A stretch of DNA of 64,000 bases, from the NCBI RefSeq assembly GCF_017916425.1, contig NZ_JAFMSX010000002.1, positions 1,048,413 to 1,112,412 of the forward strand, read 5' to 3'. A model generated the notes under the pieces. It ran no database searches and was not told where the DNA came from. It saw only the letters and a program-made list of their open reading frames with translations. Numbering within the stretch: the first letter of the stretch is position 1; every line of letters begins with the position of its first letter. Source of the DNA: Nocardioides sp. SYSU D00065. Its GTDB lineage: Bacteria; Actinomycetota; Actinomycetes; Propionibacteriales; Nocardioidaceae. A program made the position numbers and the translations under genes. Below, one piece after another: positions 28,880 to 37,129 of the stretch.

Positions 28880-29845
28880 CTACCTGACGGTGATCGTCTT
28901 CGTGTCCACGGCCGGCCCGGGCCCCTCCGTGCCCCCCGACGGGTCGTCGGTCTCGCAGCGCAGCGTCACCTCGCCGGTGATGCCGGTCAGCGGGAGCTCG
29001 GCCTCGAACGGGTAGAGCCGGTCGCCCATCCAGGCCTCCGCCTGGTAGCCCCCGGCCGCCAGCTCCTCCTCGCCCCGGAGGATCCAGCAGGGGCCGGACG
29101 CCTCGAACGAGTTCGAGACGCCGGTGACCTCGAGAGTCCTGCCCGTGACGGTGTCGCCCTCGGCCGGGGAGGTGATGCTGACGAGGTTGAGCGTGCGCAG
29201 CGCGCTGGCGTTGCTGACCTCTCTGCCGGTGGGCAGTCCCAGCAGTGGGAGGTCGCCCTCGCGCCGCACCACCACCGGAGCGCGCTCCTGCGCTACCCCC
29301 TGCAGCGTGTAGACCAGCTGCTGGAGGGCGAGCCGGGCCTCGCGCCTCGACATGCCGTCGGGGCGGGAGGTGAAGCCGTCGCCGGGGACCTGCACGAGCA
29401 GGACCCCGCCGGTGGCGGTGACCGAGGAGATCTCGACCTGAGGCCACAGCGTGCGGTAGTCGGGGTCGTCGGGCTGGCCCCCGCCCGCGACGAGCCTCGC
29501 GGCCTCGGTCAGCGGGTCGCCCGACACCCGGTGGAACTCCCGGAACAGCGTCGTCCGGCCGCCGGGTCCGTCGCCGGCGAAGTAGGCCGGGACGGTGGTG
29601 CCGCCGGCGGTGCGCTGGGACTCTGTGGGCATGCCCGGGTCGGGGGACTCTGCGCTGGTGGGCGCCTGGGTGGGCGTCCCGGACGTCGTCTCGGAGGGAT
29701 CGGACGCGGTGGGCTCGCTCGTCCGGTCGGAGGCCGGGGCCGGCTCGTTCCCGTCGCTGCACGCGGCGAGCGTCAGTCCGGCGGCCACGACGACGGCCGT
29801 CGTGCCCACCCAGCGGCGTACGTGTGGGGCGGCGCGCAGGCTCAT
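28880..29845 (-). CDS. GerMN/Gmad2-domain lipoprotein
   Basis: Exported lipoprotein of 321 aa. Signal peptide with lipobox LAAC (Cys about 29), then a Ser/Thr/Pro-rich linker, a GerMN domain (about 85-200, with LVQVPGDGF and ALQQLVYTLQG), and a C-terminal Gmad2 immunoglobulin-like domain (about 215-321: ITSPAEGDTV, GPCWILRG). GerMN proteins act in sporulation or envelope complexes elsewhere; here a cell-wall role is inferred. ATG 29845 lies 7 nt after TAGCGT (29858-29853); an upstream in-frame ATG (29890) is less fitting. Convergent with rsmE, 8 bp apart. Confidence 0.85.
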   Translation of the reverse strand: MSLRAAPHVRRWVGTTAVVVAAGLTLAACSDGNEPAPASDRTSEPTASDPSETTSGTPTQAPTSAESPDPGMPTESQRTAGGTTVPAYFAGDGPGGRTTLFREFHRVSGDPLTEAARLVAGGGQPDDPDYRTLWPQVEISSVTATGGVLLVQVPGDGFTSRPDGMSRREARLALQQLVYTLQGVAQERAPVVVRREGDLPLLGLPTGREVSNASALRTLNLVSITSPAEGDTVTGRTLEVTGVSNSFEASGPCWILRGEEELAAGGYQAEAWMGDRLYPFEAELPLTGITGEVTLRCETDDPSGGTEGPGPAVDTKTITVR

Positions 29846-29919
29846 GCCCCGCACGCTAGCGGCACGCCCGCCCCGCTCGATCCGTCCCACGCCGCGGGCG
29901 CAGACCCTAGGCTGGGACG

Positions 29920-30273
29920 ATGAGCGGAAGCGTTCCCGACTGCATCTTCTGCAAGATCGTCGCCGGCGACATCCCGGCCGAGGTGCTCGCGCGCAACGAC
30001 CATGCCGTCGCGTTCCGCGACGTCAACCCGCAGGCTCCGTTCCACGCGCTGGTCGTGCCGGTCGACCACCAGCCGGACGCGGCGGCCTCCGCCGCGGCGG
30101 ACCCGGCCGTCCTCGGGCACATGGTGACGCTGGCCGACGAGGTCGCCAACGCCTCCGGCAACGAGGACTACCGCCTCGTCGCCAACACCGGCGCCGGCGC
30201 CGGCCAGAGCGTCTTCCACACCCACCTGCACGTGCTCGGTGCCACCACGAGCATGACCGAGACGCTCGTCTGA
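29920..30273 (+). CDS. HIT family nucleotide-binding protein
   Basis: Histidine-triad hydrolase of 117 aa, similar to HinT phosphoramidases. Seen: DCIFCKIVAGDIPAEVLA, the middle RDVNPQAPFHALVVP and the catalytic triad QSVFHTHLHVLG near 97-108. The ATG lies 6 nt after TAGGCT (29908-29913). It precedes phoH as in many actinobacteria. Complete and ordinary. Confidence 0.95.
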   Translation: MSGSVPDCIFCKIVAGDIPAEVLARNDHAVAFRDVNPQAPFHALVVPVDHQPDAAASAAADPAVLGHMVTLADEVANASGNEDYRLVANTGAGAGQSVFHTHLHVLGATTSMTETLV

Positions 30274-30376
30274 GATCCGCCCCGCTCGCGCTGTCCGCGT
30301 GCGGGTGTGCCGCAGTACGCCTGCTCGGTAGCATGGAGGTCCACCACCGACCCGGAAGGGCGCCCGCACGGGCATC

Positions 30377-31444
30377 ATGACTGACACCGACCACGCGAGT
30401 ACCCAGCAGGAGCGACCGACGCACACCGTGGTCGTCCCCAACAGCATCGACATGGTCTCGGTCCTGGGGCCGGGCGACGAGCACCTCCGGCTGATCGAGC
30501 GGGCCTTCGACGCCGACGTCCACGTGCGCGGCAACCGGATCACCCTGGCCGGTGACTCCGCCGAGGTCGCGACCGCCGAGCGCCTGCTCGATGAGGTGGT
30601 GACCCTCGTCCGCACCGGGCAGGGTGTCACCGGCGAGACGGTCGAGCGGATCATCCAGATGCTGCGCACCGAGACGCAGGAGCGGCCGGCCGACGTGCTG
30701 AGCCTCAACATCCTGTCCAACCGCGGGCGCACGATCCGGCCCAAGACGCTGAACCAGAAGCGCTACGTCGAGTCCATCGACAAGAGCACGATCACGTTCG
30801 GGATCGGCCCCGCCGGCACCGGCAAGACCTACCTCGCGATGGCGAAGGCCGTGCAGGCGCTGCAGGCCAAGGAGGTCAACCGGATCATCCTGAGCCGGCC
30901 CGCCGTCGAGGCGGGGGAGCGGCTCGGGTTCCTGCCCGGCACGCTGAGCGAGAAGATCGACCCCTACCTGCGCCCGCTCTACGACGCGCTGCACGACATG
31001 GTCGACCCCGAGACCATCCCCAAGCTGCTGGCCGCCGGCACGATCGAGGTCGCCCCCCTGGCGTTCCTGCGCGGCCGGTCGCTCAACGACTCCTTCATCA
31101 TCCTCGACGAGGCGCAGAACACGACGCCCGAGCAGATGAAGATGTTCCTGACCCGCCTCGGGTTCGGCTCGCGGATCGTCGTCACCGGCGACACCAGCCA
31201 GGTCGACCTGCCGTCCGGCACGCAGTCGGGGCTCCGAGTCGTCGAGGGGATCCTCGACGGCGTCGAGGACATCACCTTCTGCCGCCTCACCGGCACCGAC
31301 GTCGTACGCCACCGGTTGGTGGGGCGCATCGTCGAGGCCTACGAGGTGTTCGACGCCGACCGCCAGGCGCACGGGCCGACCGGCCCGGCCAAGACGGGCC
31401 CCAAGACCGGCCCGAGCAAGACCGGCCCGAGGACGCCGCGGTGA
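30377..31444 (+). CDS. phoH: PhoH family ATPase
   Basis: PhoH-type P-loop protein of 355 aa, linked to RNA metabolism with its neighbour YbeY. Seen: N-terminal KH-like segment, Walker A GPAGTGKT at about 147-154, DEAQNTTPEQMKMFLTRLG as Walker B area and VTGDTSQVDLP. The C-terminus ends in an unusual Lys/Gly/Thr/Pro run (repeated KTGP). TAGCAT at about 30329 is a possible -10. Overlaps ybeY by 4 bp (GTGA). Function in this organism is inferred from the conserved pairing. Confidence 0.95.
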   Translation: MTDTDHASTQQERPTHTVVVPNSIDMVSVLGPGDEHLRLIERAFDADVHVRGNRITLAGDSAEVATAERLLDEVVTLVRTGQGVTGETVERIIQMLRTETQERPADVLSLNILSNRGRTIRPKTLNQKRYVESIDKSTITFGIGPAGTGKTYLAMAKAVQALQAKEVNRIILSRPAVEAGERLGFLPGTLSEKIDPYLRPLYDALHDMVDPETIPKLLAAGTIEVAPLAFLRGRSLNDSFIILDEAQNTTPEQMKMFLTRLGFGSRIVVTGDTSQVDLPSGTQSGLRVVEGILDGVEDITFCRLTGTDVVRHRLVGRIVEAYEVFDADRQAHGPTGPAKTGPKTGPSKTGPRTPR

Positions 31445-31902
31445 GCATCGAGGTCCTCAACGAGTCGGGTCTCGAGGTCGACGTACGCCGTCTGTCGCGG
31501 CTCGCACGCTTCGTGATGGACCGGATGCGCGTCCACCCGCAGGCGGAGCTGTGCATCAAGGCCGTCGACGAGGACACCATCGCCGGCCTCAACGAGCAGT
31601 GGATGGAGAAGGAGGGGCCGACCGACGTCCTCGCCTTCCCGATGGACGAGCTGCGCCCCGGCAAGGTCAACGAGGAGCCCGAGGAGGGCGTGCTGGGCGA
31701 CCTGGTGCTGGCCCCGGCGGTCGCCGAGCGCCAGGGCAAGGAGGCCGGCCACGGCCGTGAGGCGGAGATCGACCTGCTCACCGTCCACGGCATCCTGCAC
31801 CTGCTCGGCTACGACCACGCCGAGCCCGACGAGCACGCGGTGATGTTCGGGCTCCAGGCGGAGCTGCTCGAGCAGTGGCGCTCGACCCCGAGCCCCGGCT
31901 GA
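31441..31902 (+). CDS. ybeY: Endoribonuclease YbeY
   Basis: Single-strand RNase of 153 aa for 16S rRNA 3' maturation and ribosome quality control. The zinc motif HGILHLLGYDHAEPDEH holds the three His ligands (H-x3-H-x5-H) near 118-128. Other family marks: GPTDVLAFPMD and LGDLVLAPAV. GTG start coupled to phoH. Complete. Confidence 0.96.
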   Translation: MSIEVLNESGLEVDVRRLSRLARFVMDRMRVHPQAELCIKAVDEDTIAGLNEQWMEKEGPTDVLAFPMDELRPGKVNEEPEEGVLGDLVLAPAVAERQGKEAGHGREAEIDLLTVHGILHLLGYDHAEPDEHAVMFGLQAELLEQWRSTPSPG

Positions 31903-31915
31903 CGGTCCGCTTCCG

Positions 31916-33232
31916 ATGACCGCTGACATCTGGCAGCTCGGCTCGGCCGCCCTGCTGGTGGTGCTGGCCGGGCTCTTCTCCGCCGCCGACGCGGCGCTGG
32001 GCAGCTTCTCGCGCGCCCGCGCCGAGGAGCTGAAGGCAGAGGGACGGGCCGGCGCCGCCCGGCTCGTGCGCCTGCTCGACGACCCCGCGCGCTACCTCAA
32101 CACGGCGCTGCTGCTGCGGCTGCTGTGCGAGATCAGCGCCATCGTGCTCGTCAGCATCTGGGCTCGCGACGCCTACCACGACTCCCTGGTGCCGAGCGTG
32201 CTGACGACGATCGGCGTGATGCTGGTCGTCTCGTTCGTGGCGATCGGGGTCGCGCCCCGCACCCTCGGCCGCCAGCACGACGCCACGGTCGCGCTGCTCT
32301 CGGCCGGTCCGCTGTCCCTGGTCACCACGATCCTCGGGCCCATCCCGGCGCTGCTCATCATGCTGGGCAACGCGATCACGCCGGGCAGGGGCTTCAGTGA
32401 GGGCCCGTTCTCCACCGAGACCGAGCTGCGCGAGCTCGTCGACCTCGCCGAGGCGTCGGCGGTCATCGAGTCCGGCGAGCGCCGGATGATCCACTCGGTG
32501 TTCGAGCTCGGCGACACCATCACCCGCGAGGTGATGGTGCCGCGCCCGGACGTCGTCTACATCGAGCGCCACAAGAACCTGCGCCAGACGCTCTCGCTGT
32601 TCCTGCGCAGCGGCTACTCCCGCATCCCGGTGATCGGCGAGAACCTCGACGACATCGTCGGGATGGCCTACCTCAAGGACCTCGTACGCCGCGACTTCGA
32701 GGCGCCCGACGTGGAGTTCACCCAGCGCGTCGACGAGGTGATGCGCCCGGTCCACTACGTGCCCGACTCCAAGCCGGTCGACGCGCTCCTCACCGAGCTG
32801 CAGGCTCGCCGCCAGCACATCGCGGTCGTCGTCGACGAGTACGGCGGCACCGCCGGCCTGATCACGATCGAGGACGTGCTGGAGGAGATCGTCGGCGAGA
32901 TCACCGACGAGTACGACGCCGAGGAGGTCGAGGTCGAGCACGTCGACGGTGGCGCCATCCGCGTCTCGTCGCGCTACCCGGTCGACGACCTCGACGAGCT
33001 GGTCGGCTTCGCGGTTGAGGACGACGACGTGGACAGCGTCGGCGGCCTGATGGCCAAGCACCTCGGCAAGGTCCCGATCCCCGGCTCGGTGGTGGAGTGC
33101 CATGGACTGCGGCTCGAGGCCGAGCGCGCCACCGGTCGGCGCAACAAGATCGAGACGGTGCTGATCACGGTGCTCTCCCACGGGGCCGGGGACGCCGCCG
33201 ACGCCGCGGCAGTGGGCTCCGCCGGCCGCTGA
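31916..33232 (+). CDS. CNNM/CorC-HlyC family transporter-like protein
   Basis: Membrane protein of 438 aa with a DUF21/CNNM transmembrane domain (about 1-190), a linker, paired CBS domains (about 200-330; [35 protein letters not shown]) and a C-terminal CorC_HlyC domain (from about 350). Such proteins are linked to magnesium or cobalt efflux; annotation as hemolysin is historical. ATG 13 bp after ybeY. Equivalent to the gene between ybeY and the deaminase-like gene in mycobacteria. Confidence 0.93.
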   Translation: MTADIWQLGSAALLVVLAGLFSAADAALGSFSRARAEELKAEGRAGAARLVRLLDDPARYLNTALLLRLLCEISAIVLVSIWARDAYHDSLVPSVLTTIGVMLVVSFVAIGVAPRTLGRQHDATVALLSAGPLSLVTTILGPIPALLIMLGNAITPGRGFSEGPFSTETELRELVDLAEASAVIESGERRMIHSVFELGDTITREVMVPRPDVVYIERHKNLRQTLSLFLRSGYSRIPVIGENLDDIVGMAYLKDLVRRDFEAPDVEFTQRVDEVMRPVHYVPDSKPVDALLTELQARRQHIAVVVDEYGGTAGLITIEDVLEEIVGEITDEYDAEEVEVEHVDGGAIRVSSRYPVDDLDELVGFAVEDDDVDSVGGLMAKHLGKVPIPGSVVECHGLRLEAERATGRRNKIETVLITVLSHGAGDAADAAAVGSAGR

Positions 33233-33280
33233 GCGACGCCGCGCGTCCGGGCGCGACCGCCGCGACCTAGGCTGCTGCCC

Positions 33281-33634
33281 ATGACCGACCTCCTTGCCGA
33301 GCTGGGCGCCGAGGACACCAAGCTGGTGACGCTGGCCCGCGCCACCCGCACCCGAGCCCGCGCCCGGGAGGGCGCCGCGGTGCGCGACCTCGACGGGCGC
33401 ACCTACGCGGCCGCCAGCGTCGACCTGCCGAGCCTGCGCCTCTCCGGCCTCGAGGTCTGTGTCGCGATGGCACTCTCCTCCGGCTCGACCGGCCTCGAGG
33501 CGGCCGTGGTGCTCACCGACGGCGACTCCGTGGACGTCCGCGCGGCCGGCGAGTTCGCCGGACCCGGCGTTCCGGTGCTGGTGGGCGACGCGGCCGGCCG
33601 GCTCCACACGCGATCGGCCACCGCCGCGGACTAA
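33281..33634 (+). CDS. Cytidine-deaminase-like protein lacking the zinc site
   Basis: Protein of 117 aa in the position occupied in mycobacteria by the Rv2365c-type gene. Overall layout (TRARAREGAAVRDLDGRTYAAASV, LRLSGLEVCVAMALSSG) follows a cytidine deaminase fold, but the catalytic HAE and PCxxC are missing: LEVCVAM replaces the HAE region, and no CxxC follows. It is therefore probably not an active deaminase; a structural or regulatory role is a guess. ATG at 33281 lies 7 nt after TAGGCT (33268-33273). Conserved position argues against a pseudogene. Confidence 0.7.
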   Translation: MTDLLAELGAEDTKLVTLARATRTRARAREGAAVRDLDGRTYAAASVDLPSLRLSGLEVCVAMALSSGSTGLEAAVVLTDGDSVDVRAAGEFAGPGVPVLVGDAAGRLHTRSATAAD

Positions 33635-33675
33635 CCCCTCGCGGGGCGGCGCGCCCCTTCGCTAGCGTGCCCCTC

Positions 33676-35040
33676 GTGCGGAGTCCAGTGGGATGGGAGC
33701 AGCACTCGGCCGGGGTGGCGAGGCTGCGGGAGTCGTACGCCGCCGTGCCGCCGGACTCGCCGGTGCGGCTGGCCAAGCGCACCAGCAACCTGTTCCGCGG
33801 ACGCGCCGCGAGCGACGCCGGGCTGGACGTCTCGGGACTGACCGGGGTCATCGAGGTCGACGGGGACGTGGCCGAGGTGCAGGGCATGTGCACCTACGAG
33901 CACCTGGTCGAGGCCACGCTCGCCCACGACTGCATCCCGCTGGTCGTGCCCCAGCTGCGCACCATCACGCTGGGTGGTGCCGTGAGCGGACTCGGCATCG
34001 AGGCGACCAGCTTCCGCAACGGGCTGCCGCACGAGTCGGTCCTCGAGATGGACGTGCTGACCGGTTCGGGCGAGGTGGTGAACACCGCCCCGGGTGACCC
34101 TCTCTTCGACGCGTTCCCCAACTCCTACGGCTCGCTCGGCTACGCCACGCGGCTGCGCATCGAGCTGGAGCCGGTGCCGGCGTACGTCGCGCTGCGGCAC
34201 GTCCGCTTCGACGACGCGACGTCCTTGGCCGAGGCCGTCGAGCGCATCGTCGAGGAGCGGCAGTGGGCGGGGGAGCGGGTCGACGGGCTCGACGGCGTGG
34301 CGTTCGCTCCCGGCGAGCTCTACCTGAGCCTCGCGCGCTGGACCGACGAGCCGGGCCCGACGAGCGACTACACCGGCCAGCAGGTCTACTACCGCTCCCT
34401 CCAGCAGCGCTCGAGCGACCGGCTCACCGTCCACGACTACCTGTGGCGGTGGGACACGGACTGGTTCTGGTGCTCGCGCGCGTTCGGTGCCCAGCACCCG
34501 CTCGTCCGGCGCCTGTGGCCGCGCCGGCTGCGCCGCTCGGACGTCTACTGGCGCCTCGTCGCCCTCGACCGGCGCCTCGGCATCGGCGACCGGCTCGACC
34601 GGCGCGCCGGCCGGCCCCAGGGTGAGCGGGTCGTGCAGGACGTCGAGGTGCCGGTGGATCGGCTCGCGGAGTTCCTCGACTGGTTCGACCGGGAGGTGGG
34701 CATGCGGCCGGTCTGGCTGTGCCCGCTGCGGGTGCGCCGCGAGGGAGCCGACCGGCCGTGGCCCGGCTATCCCCTCAGCGCTGGGACGACGTACGTCAAC
34801 GTGGGCTTCTGGGGCGTCGTCAACGTCGGGCCCGACGCGCCCACCTCGCCGCGCAACCGCGCCATCGAGGCGAAGGTCTCCGAGCTCGGGGGGCACAAGA
34901 GCCTCTACTCCGAGGCGTTCTACGAGCGCGAGGAGTTCGACCGCCTCTACGGCGGAGCACAGCTGGCGCGGGTCAAGGCGCTGCACGACCCCGACGACCG
35001 ATTGACCTCTCTCTACGACAAGGTGGTGGGACGACGATGA
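33676..35040 (+). CDS. tmsA: FAD-binding oxidoreductase, TmsA/BfaA-like
   Basis: FAD-linked oxidoreductase of 454 aa. FAD_binding_4-type N-terminal half (PQLRTITLGGAVSGLGIEATS, ESVLEMDVLTGSGEVV) and a Delta24-sterol-reductase-like C-terminal half. In actinobacteria this protein type, next to a Cfa-like methyltransferase, reduces the methylene intermediate to a 10-methyl fatty acid such as tuberculostearic acid (TmsA/BfaA with TmsB/BfaB). The adjacent methyltransferase, coupled by ATGA overlap, makes that role likely here. GTG 33676 is chosen, 7 nt after TAGCGT (33663-33668); GTG 33667 overlaps that box. It could also be a different flavin enzyme. Confidence 0.75.
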   Translation: MRSPVGWEQHSAGVARLRESYAAVPPDSPVRLAKRTSNLFRGRAASDAGLDVSGLTGVIEVDGDVAEVQGMCTYEHLVEATLAHDCIPLVVPQLRTITLGGAVSGLGIEATSFRNGLPHESVLEMDVLTGSGEVVNTAPGDPLFDAFPNSYGSLGYATRLRIELEPVPAYVALRHVRFDDATSLAEAVERIVEERQWAGERVDGLDGVAFAPGELYLSLARWTDEPGPTSDYTGQQVYYRSLQQRSSDRLTVHDYLWRWDTDWFWCSRAFGAQHPLVRRLWPRRLRRSDVYWRLVALDRRLGIGDRLDRRAGRPQGERVVQDVEVPVDRLAEFLDWFDREVGMRPVWLCPLRVRREGADRPWPGYPLSAGTTYVNVGFWGVVNVGPDAPTSPRNRAIEAKVSELGGHKSLYSEAFYEREEFDRLYGGAQLARVKALHDPDDRLTSLYDKVVGRR

Positions 35041-36332
35041 GCCAGGGCCCGATCTGGAGGCCGACAGCAGCGATGACCATCGGCGAGGCGATGGAGCGGT
35101 TGGTGCGGGGCGGGCTGCCACTGCGATTCACCGCCTACGACGGCAGCAGCGCCGGCCCGCCCGACTCCCGCATCGGGATGCACCTGGCCACCGAGCGCGG
35201 TCTGGCCTACCTGGCCACCGCGCCGGGCGACCTCGGACTCGCCCGCGCGTACGTCAGTGGCGACCTGCAGCTGTCCGGGGTGCACCCGGGCGATCCCTAC
35301 GACGCTCTGGTGCTGCTCAAGGACCACACGAAGTTCCGGGTGCCGACGCCGTCGGAGGCGCTCCGCCTTGTCCGCAGCCTCGGGATCGCGCACCTGCGTC
35401 CACCCCCGCCGCCGCCCCAGGAGCACCTGCCCCGCTGGCGTCGCGCGGTCGAGGGGCTGCGGCACTCCATGACGCGCGACGCCGAGGTGGTGGCCCACCA
35501 CTACGACGTCTCGAACCGCTTCTACGAGATGGTGCTGGGGCCGTCGATGGCCTACACCTGCGCGCTCTACGAGTCGCCGGCGGCGACCCTGGAGCAGGCA
35601 CAGGCGGCGAAGTTCGACCTCGTCTGTCGCAAGCTCGCGCTGCGTCCCGGCCAGCGACTGCTCGACGTCGGCTGCGGCTGGGGCACGATGGTCCGCCACG
35701 CGGCCCGCGAGTACGGCGTGCGGGCGCTGGGGGTCACGCTCTCCCTGGAGCAGGCGCAGTGGGCCAAGGAGGCGATCGACCGCGAGGGCCTCGGCGACCT
35801 CGCCGAGGTGCGCCACCTCGACTACCGCGACGTGGTCGAGACGGGCTTCGACGCGGTCAGCTCGATCGGGCTCACCGAGCACATCGGCGTACGCAACTAC
35901 CCGTCGTACTTCGCCCACCTGCGCGAGCGGCTCAAGCCGGGCGGACGGCTGCTCAACCACTCGATCACCCGGCGCCACAACACCCGCCAGGAGACCGGCG
36001 CGTTCATCGACCGCTACGTCTTCCCCGACGGCGAGCTGATCGGCTCCGGCACGATCATCGCCGCGGCGCAGGACCAGGACCTCGAGGTGCAGCACTCGGA
36101 GAACCTGCGCCTGCACTACGCCTCGACGCTGCGGGACTGGAACCGCAACCTCGTCGAGCACTGGGACGAGTGCGTGGCCGAGGTGGGCGAGGGCACGGCA
36201 CGCGTGTGGGGCCTCTACATCGCCGGTTCGCGGGTCGGGTTCGAGCGCGACGAGGTGGAGCTGCACCAGGTCCTGGCGACGCGCAACCACGACGACGGCA
36301 GGTCCGAGTTCCCGATGCGTCCCGACTGGTGA
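35037..36332 (+). CDS. tmsB: Cfa-family methyltransferase, TmsB/BfaB-like
   Basis: SAM-dependent fatty acid methyltransferase of 431 aa of the cyclopropane fatty acid synthase family. Seen: a long N-terminal domain with IGMHLATERGLAYLATAPGDLGL, VAHHYDVSNRFYEMVLGPSM (the Cfa signature), the SAM motif LLDVGCGWGTMVRHAA near 207-222, and SSIGLTEHIGVRNYP with the catalytic Glu region. Paired with the FAD oxidoreductase it probably adds the methyl group at carbon 10 of oleoyl-type chains, not a cyclopropane ring; without lipid analysis this stays inference. ATG overlaps the previous stop by 4 bp. Confidence 0.82.
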   Translation: MSQGPIWRPTAAMTIGEAMERLVRGGLPLRFTAYDGSSAGPPDSRIGMHLATERGLAYLATAPGDLGLARAYVSGDLQLSGVHPGDPYDALVLLKDHTKFRVPTPSEALRLVRSLGIAHLRPPPPPPQEHLPRWRRAVEGLRHSMTRDAEVVAHHYDVSNRFYEMVLGPSMAYTCALYESPAATLEQAQAAKFDLVCRKLALRPGQRLLDVGCGWGTMVRHAAREYGVRALGVTLSLEQAQWAKEAIDREGLGDLAEVRHLDYRDVVETGFDAVSSIGLTEHIGVRNYPSYFAHLRERLKPGGRLLNHSITRRHNTRQETGAFIDRYVFPDGELIGSGTIIAAAQDQDLEVQHSENLRLHYASTLRDWNRNLVEHWDECVAEVGEGTARVWGLYIAGSRVGFERDEVELHQVLATRNHDDGRSEFPMRPDW

Positions 36333-36352
36333 GCCACCGGTAACCTCCTCCG

Positions 36353-37129
36353 GTGAGCACCCGGGCAGCGCAGTTCCAGGCGACCGTACGTCGCCGCGAG
36401 CCGCTGTCGGACCACCTGGTGCGCCTCGTCCTCGGCGGCCTCGACGGGTTCGAGAGCACCGGCGTGCCCGACGAGTGGGTGGGCCTCGTGGTCCCCGGCC
36501 AGTTCCAGAGTCGCTACTACACTGTCCGCTCCTTCGACCGCGACGAGCTGACCCTCGACGTCGTCGTCCACGACGTCGGGCTGGTCACGGAGTGGGCCAT
36601 GCGCGACTGCCTCGGCGACATCGTGACCATCACCGAGCCCAAGGCGTCGTTCTCGCCCCCGCCGGACGCCCGGTGGCTCCTGCTCGTCGGCGACCTGACG
36701 GCCATGCCGGCCATGGCGCGGATCGTCGAGGCCCGCCCGGACCTGCCGACGCGCGTCATCGCGGAGGTGCCCGACGACCTGGCGGGCTACCTGCCCGGCA
36801 CCACGGAGGTCACCTGGTTGACGCCGCCGGCGCCGGGGCAGAGCGCGCTCGCCAGCGTCGTCGAGGGCATCGAGTGGCCGGAGGGTGAGGGCTACTTCTG
36901 GATGGCCGGCGAGTCGGCGCAGATGCGTGCCATCCGCAAGCACCTGATGCGCGAGGTCGGCCTGCCGGCCAGCCACTACGACGTGATGGGCTACTGGCGT
37001 GCCACCGCCGGGCGCCAGCCGCGCAAGGTCGACCCCGGTCCCATCTGGCGCGCGGGCAAGGCGGCAGGGAAGAGTGACGAGCAGATCTGGGCGGAGTACG
37101 ACGCGGCGCGGGAGGCAGACCATGACTGA
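36353..37129 (+). CDS. Siderophore-interacting FAD/NAD(P)H reductase
   Basis: Protein of 258 aa of the SIP family (ViuB-like), which reduces ferric siderophores using NAD(P)H and FAD. Seen: QFQSRYYTVRSFDRDELTLDVVVHD (FAD domain with the R-x-Y-T/S-x-R motif), then LLLVGDLTAMPAMARI and EGYFWMAGESAQMRAIRKHL for NAD(P) and the SIP tail with YDVMGYWR. GTG 36353 lies 6 nt after TAACCT (36341-36346). No iron box is apparent upstream, so regulation by iron is not shown. Overlaps era by 8 bp. Confidence 0.9.
   Translation: MSTRAAQFQATVRRREPLSDHLVRLVLGGLDGFESTGVPDEWVGLVVPGQFQSRYYTVRSFDRDELTLDVVVHDVGLVTEWAMRDCLGDIVTITEPKASFSPPPDARWLLLVGDLTAMPAMARIVEARPDLPTRVIAEVPDDLAGYLPGTTEVTWLTPPAPGQSALASVVEGIEWPEGEGYFWMAGESAQMRAIRKHLMREVGLPASHYDVMGYWRATAGRQPRKVDPGPIWRAGKAAGKSDEQIWAEYDAAREADHD

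Noticed and set aside
33667..33675. Earlier GTG start for the FAD oxidoreductase
   Set aside because: It overlaps the TAGCGT box, whereas GTG 33676 lies at the distance used by other genes here.
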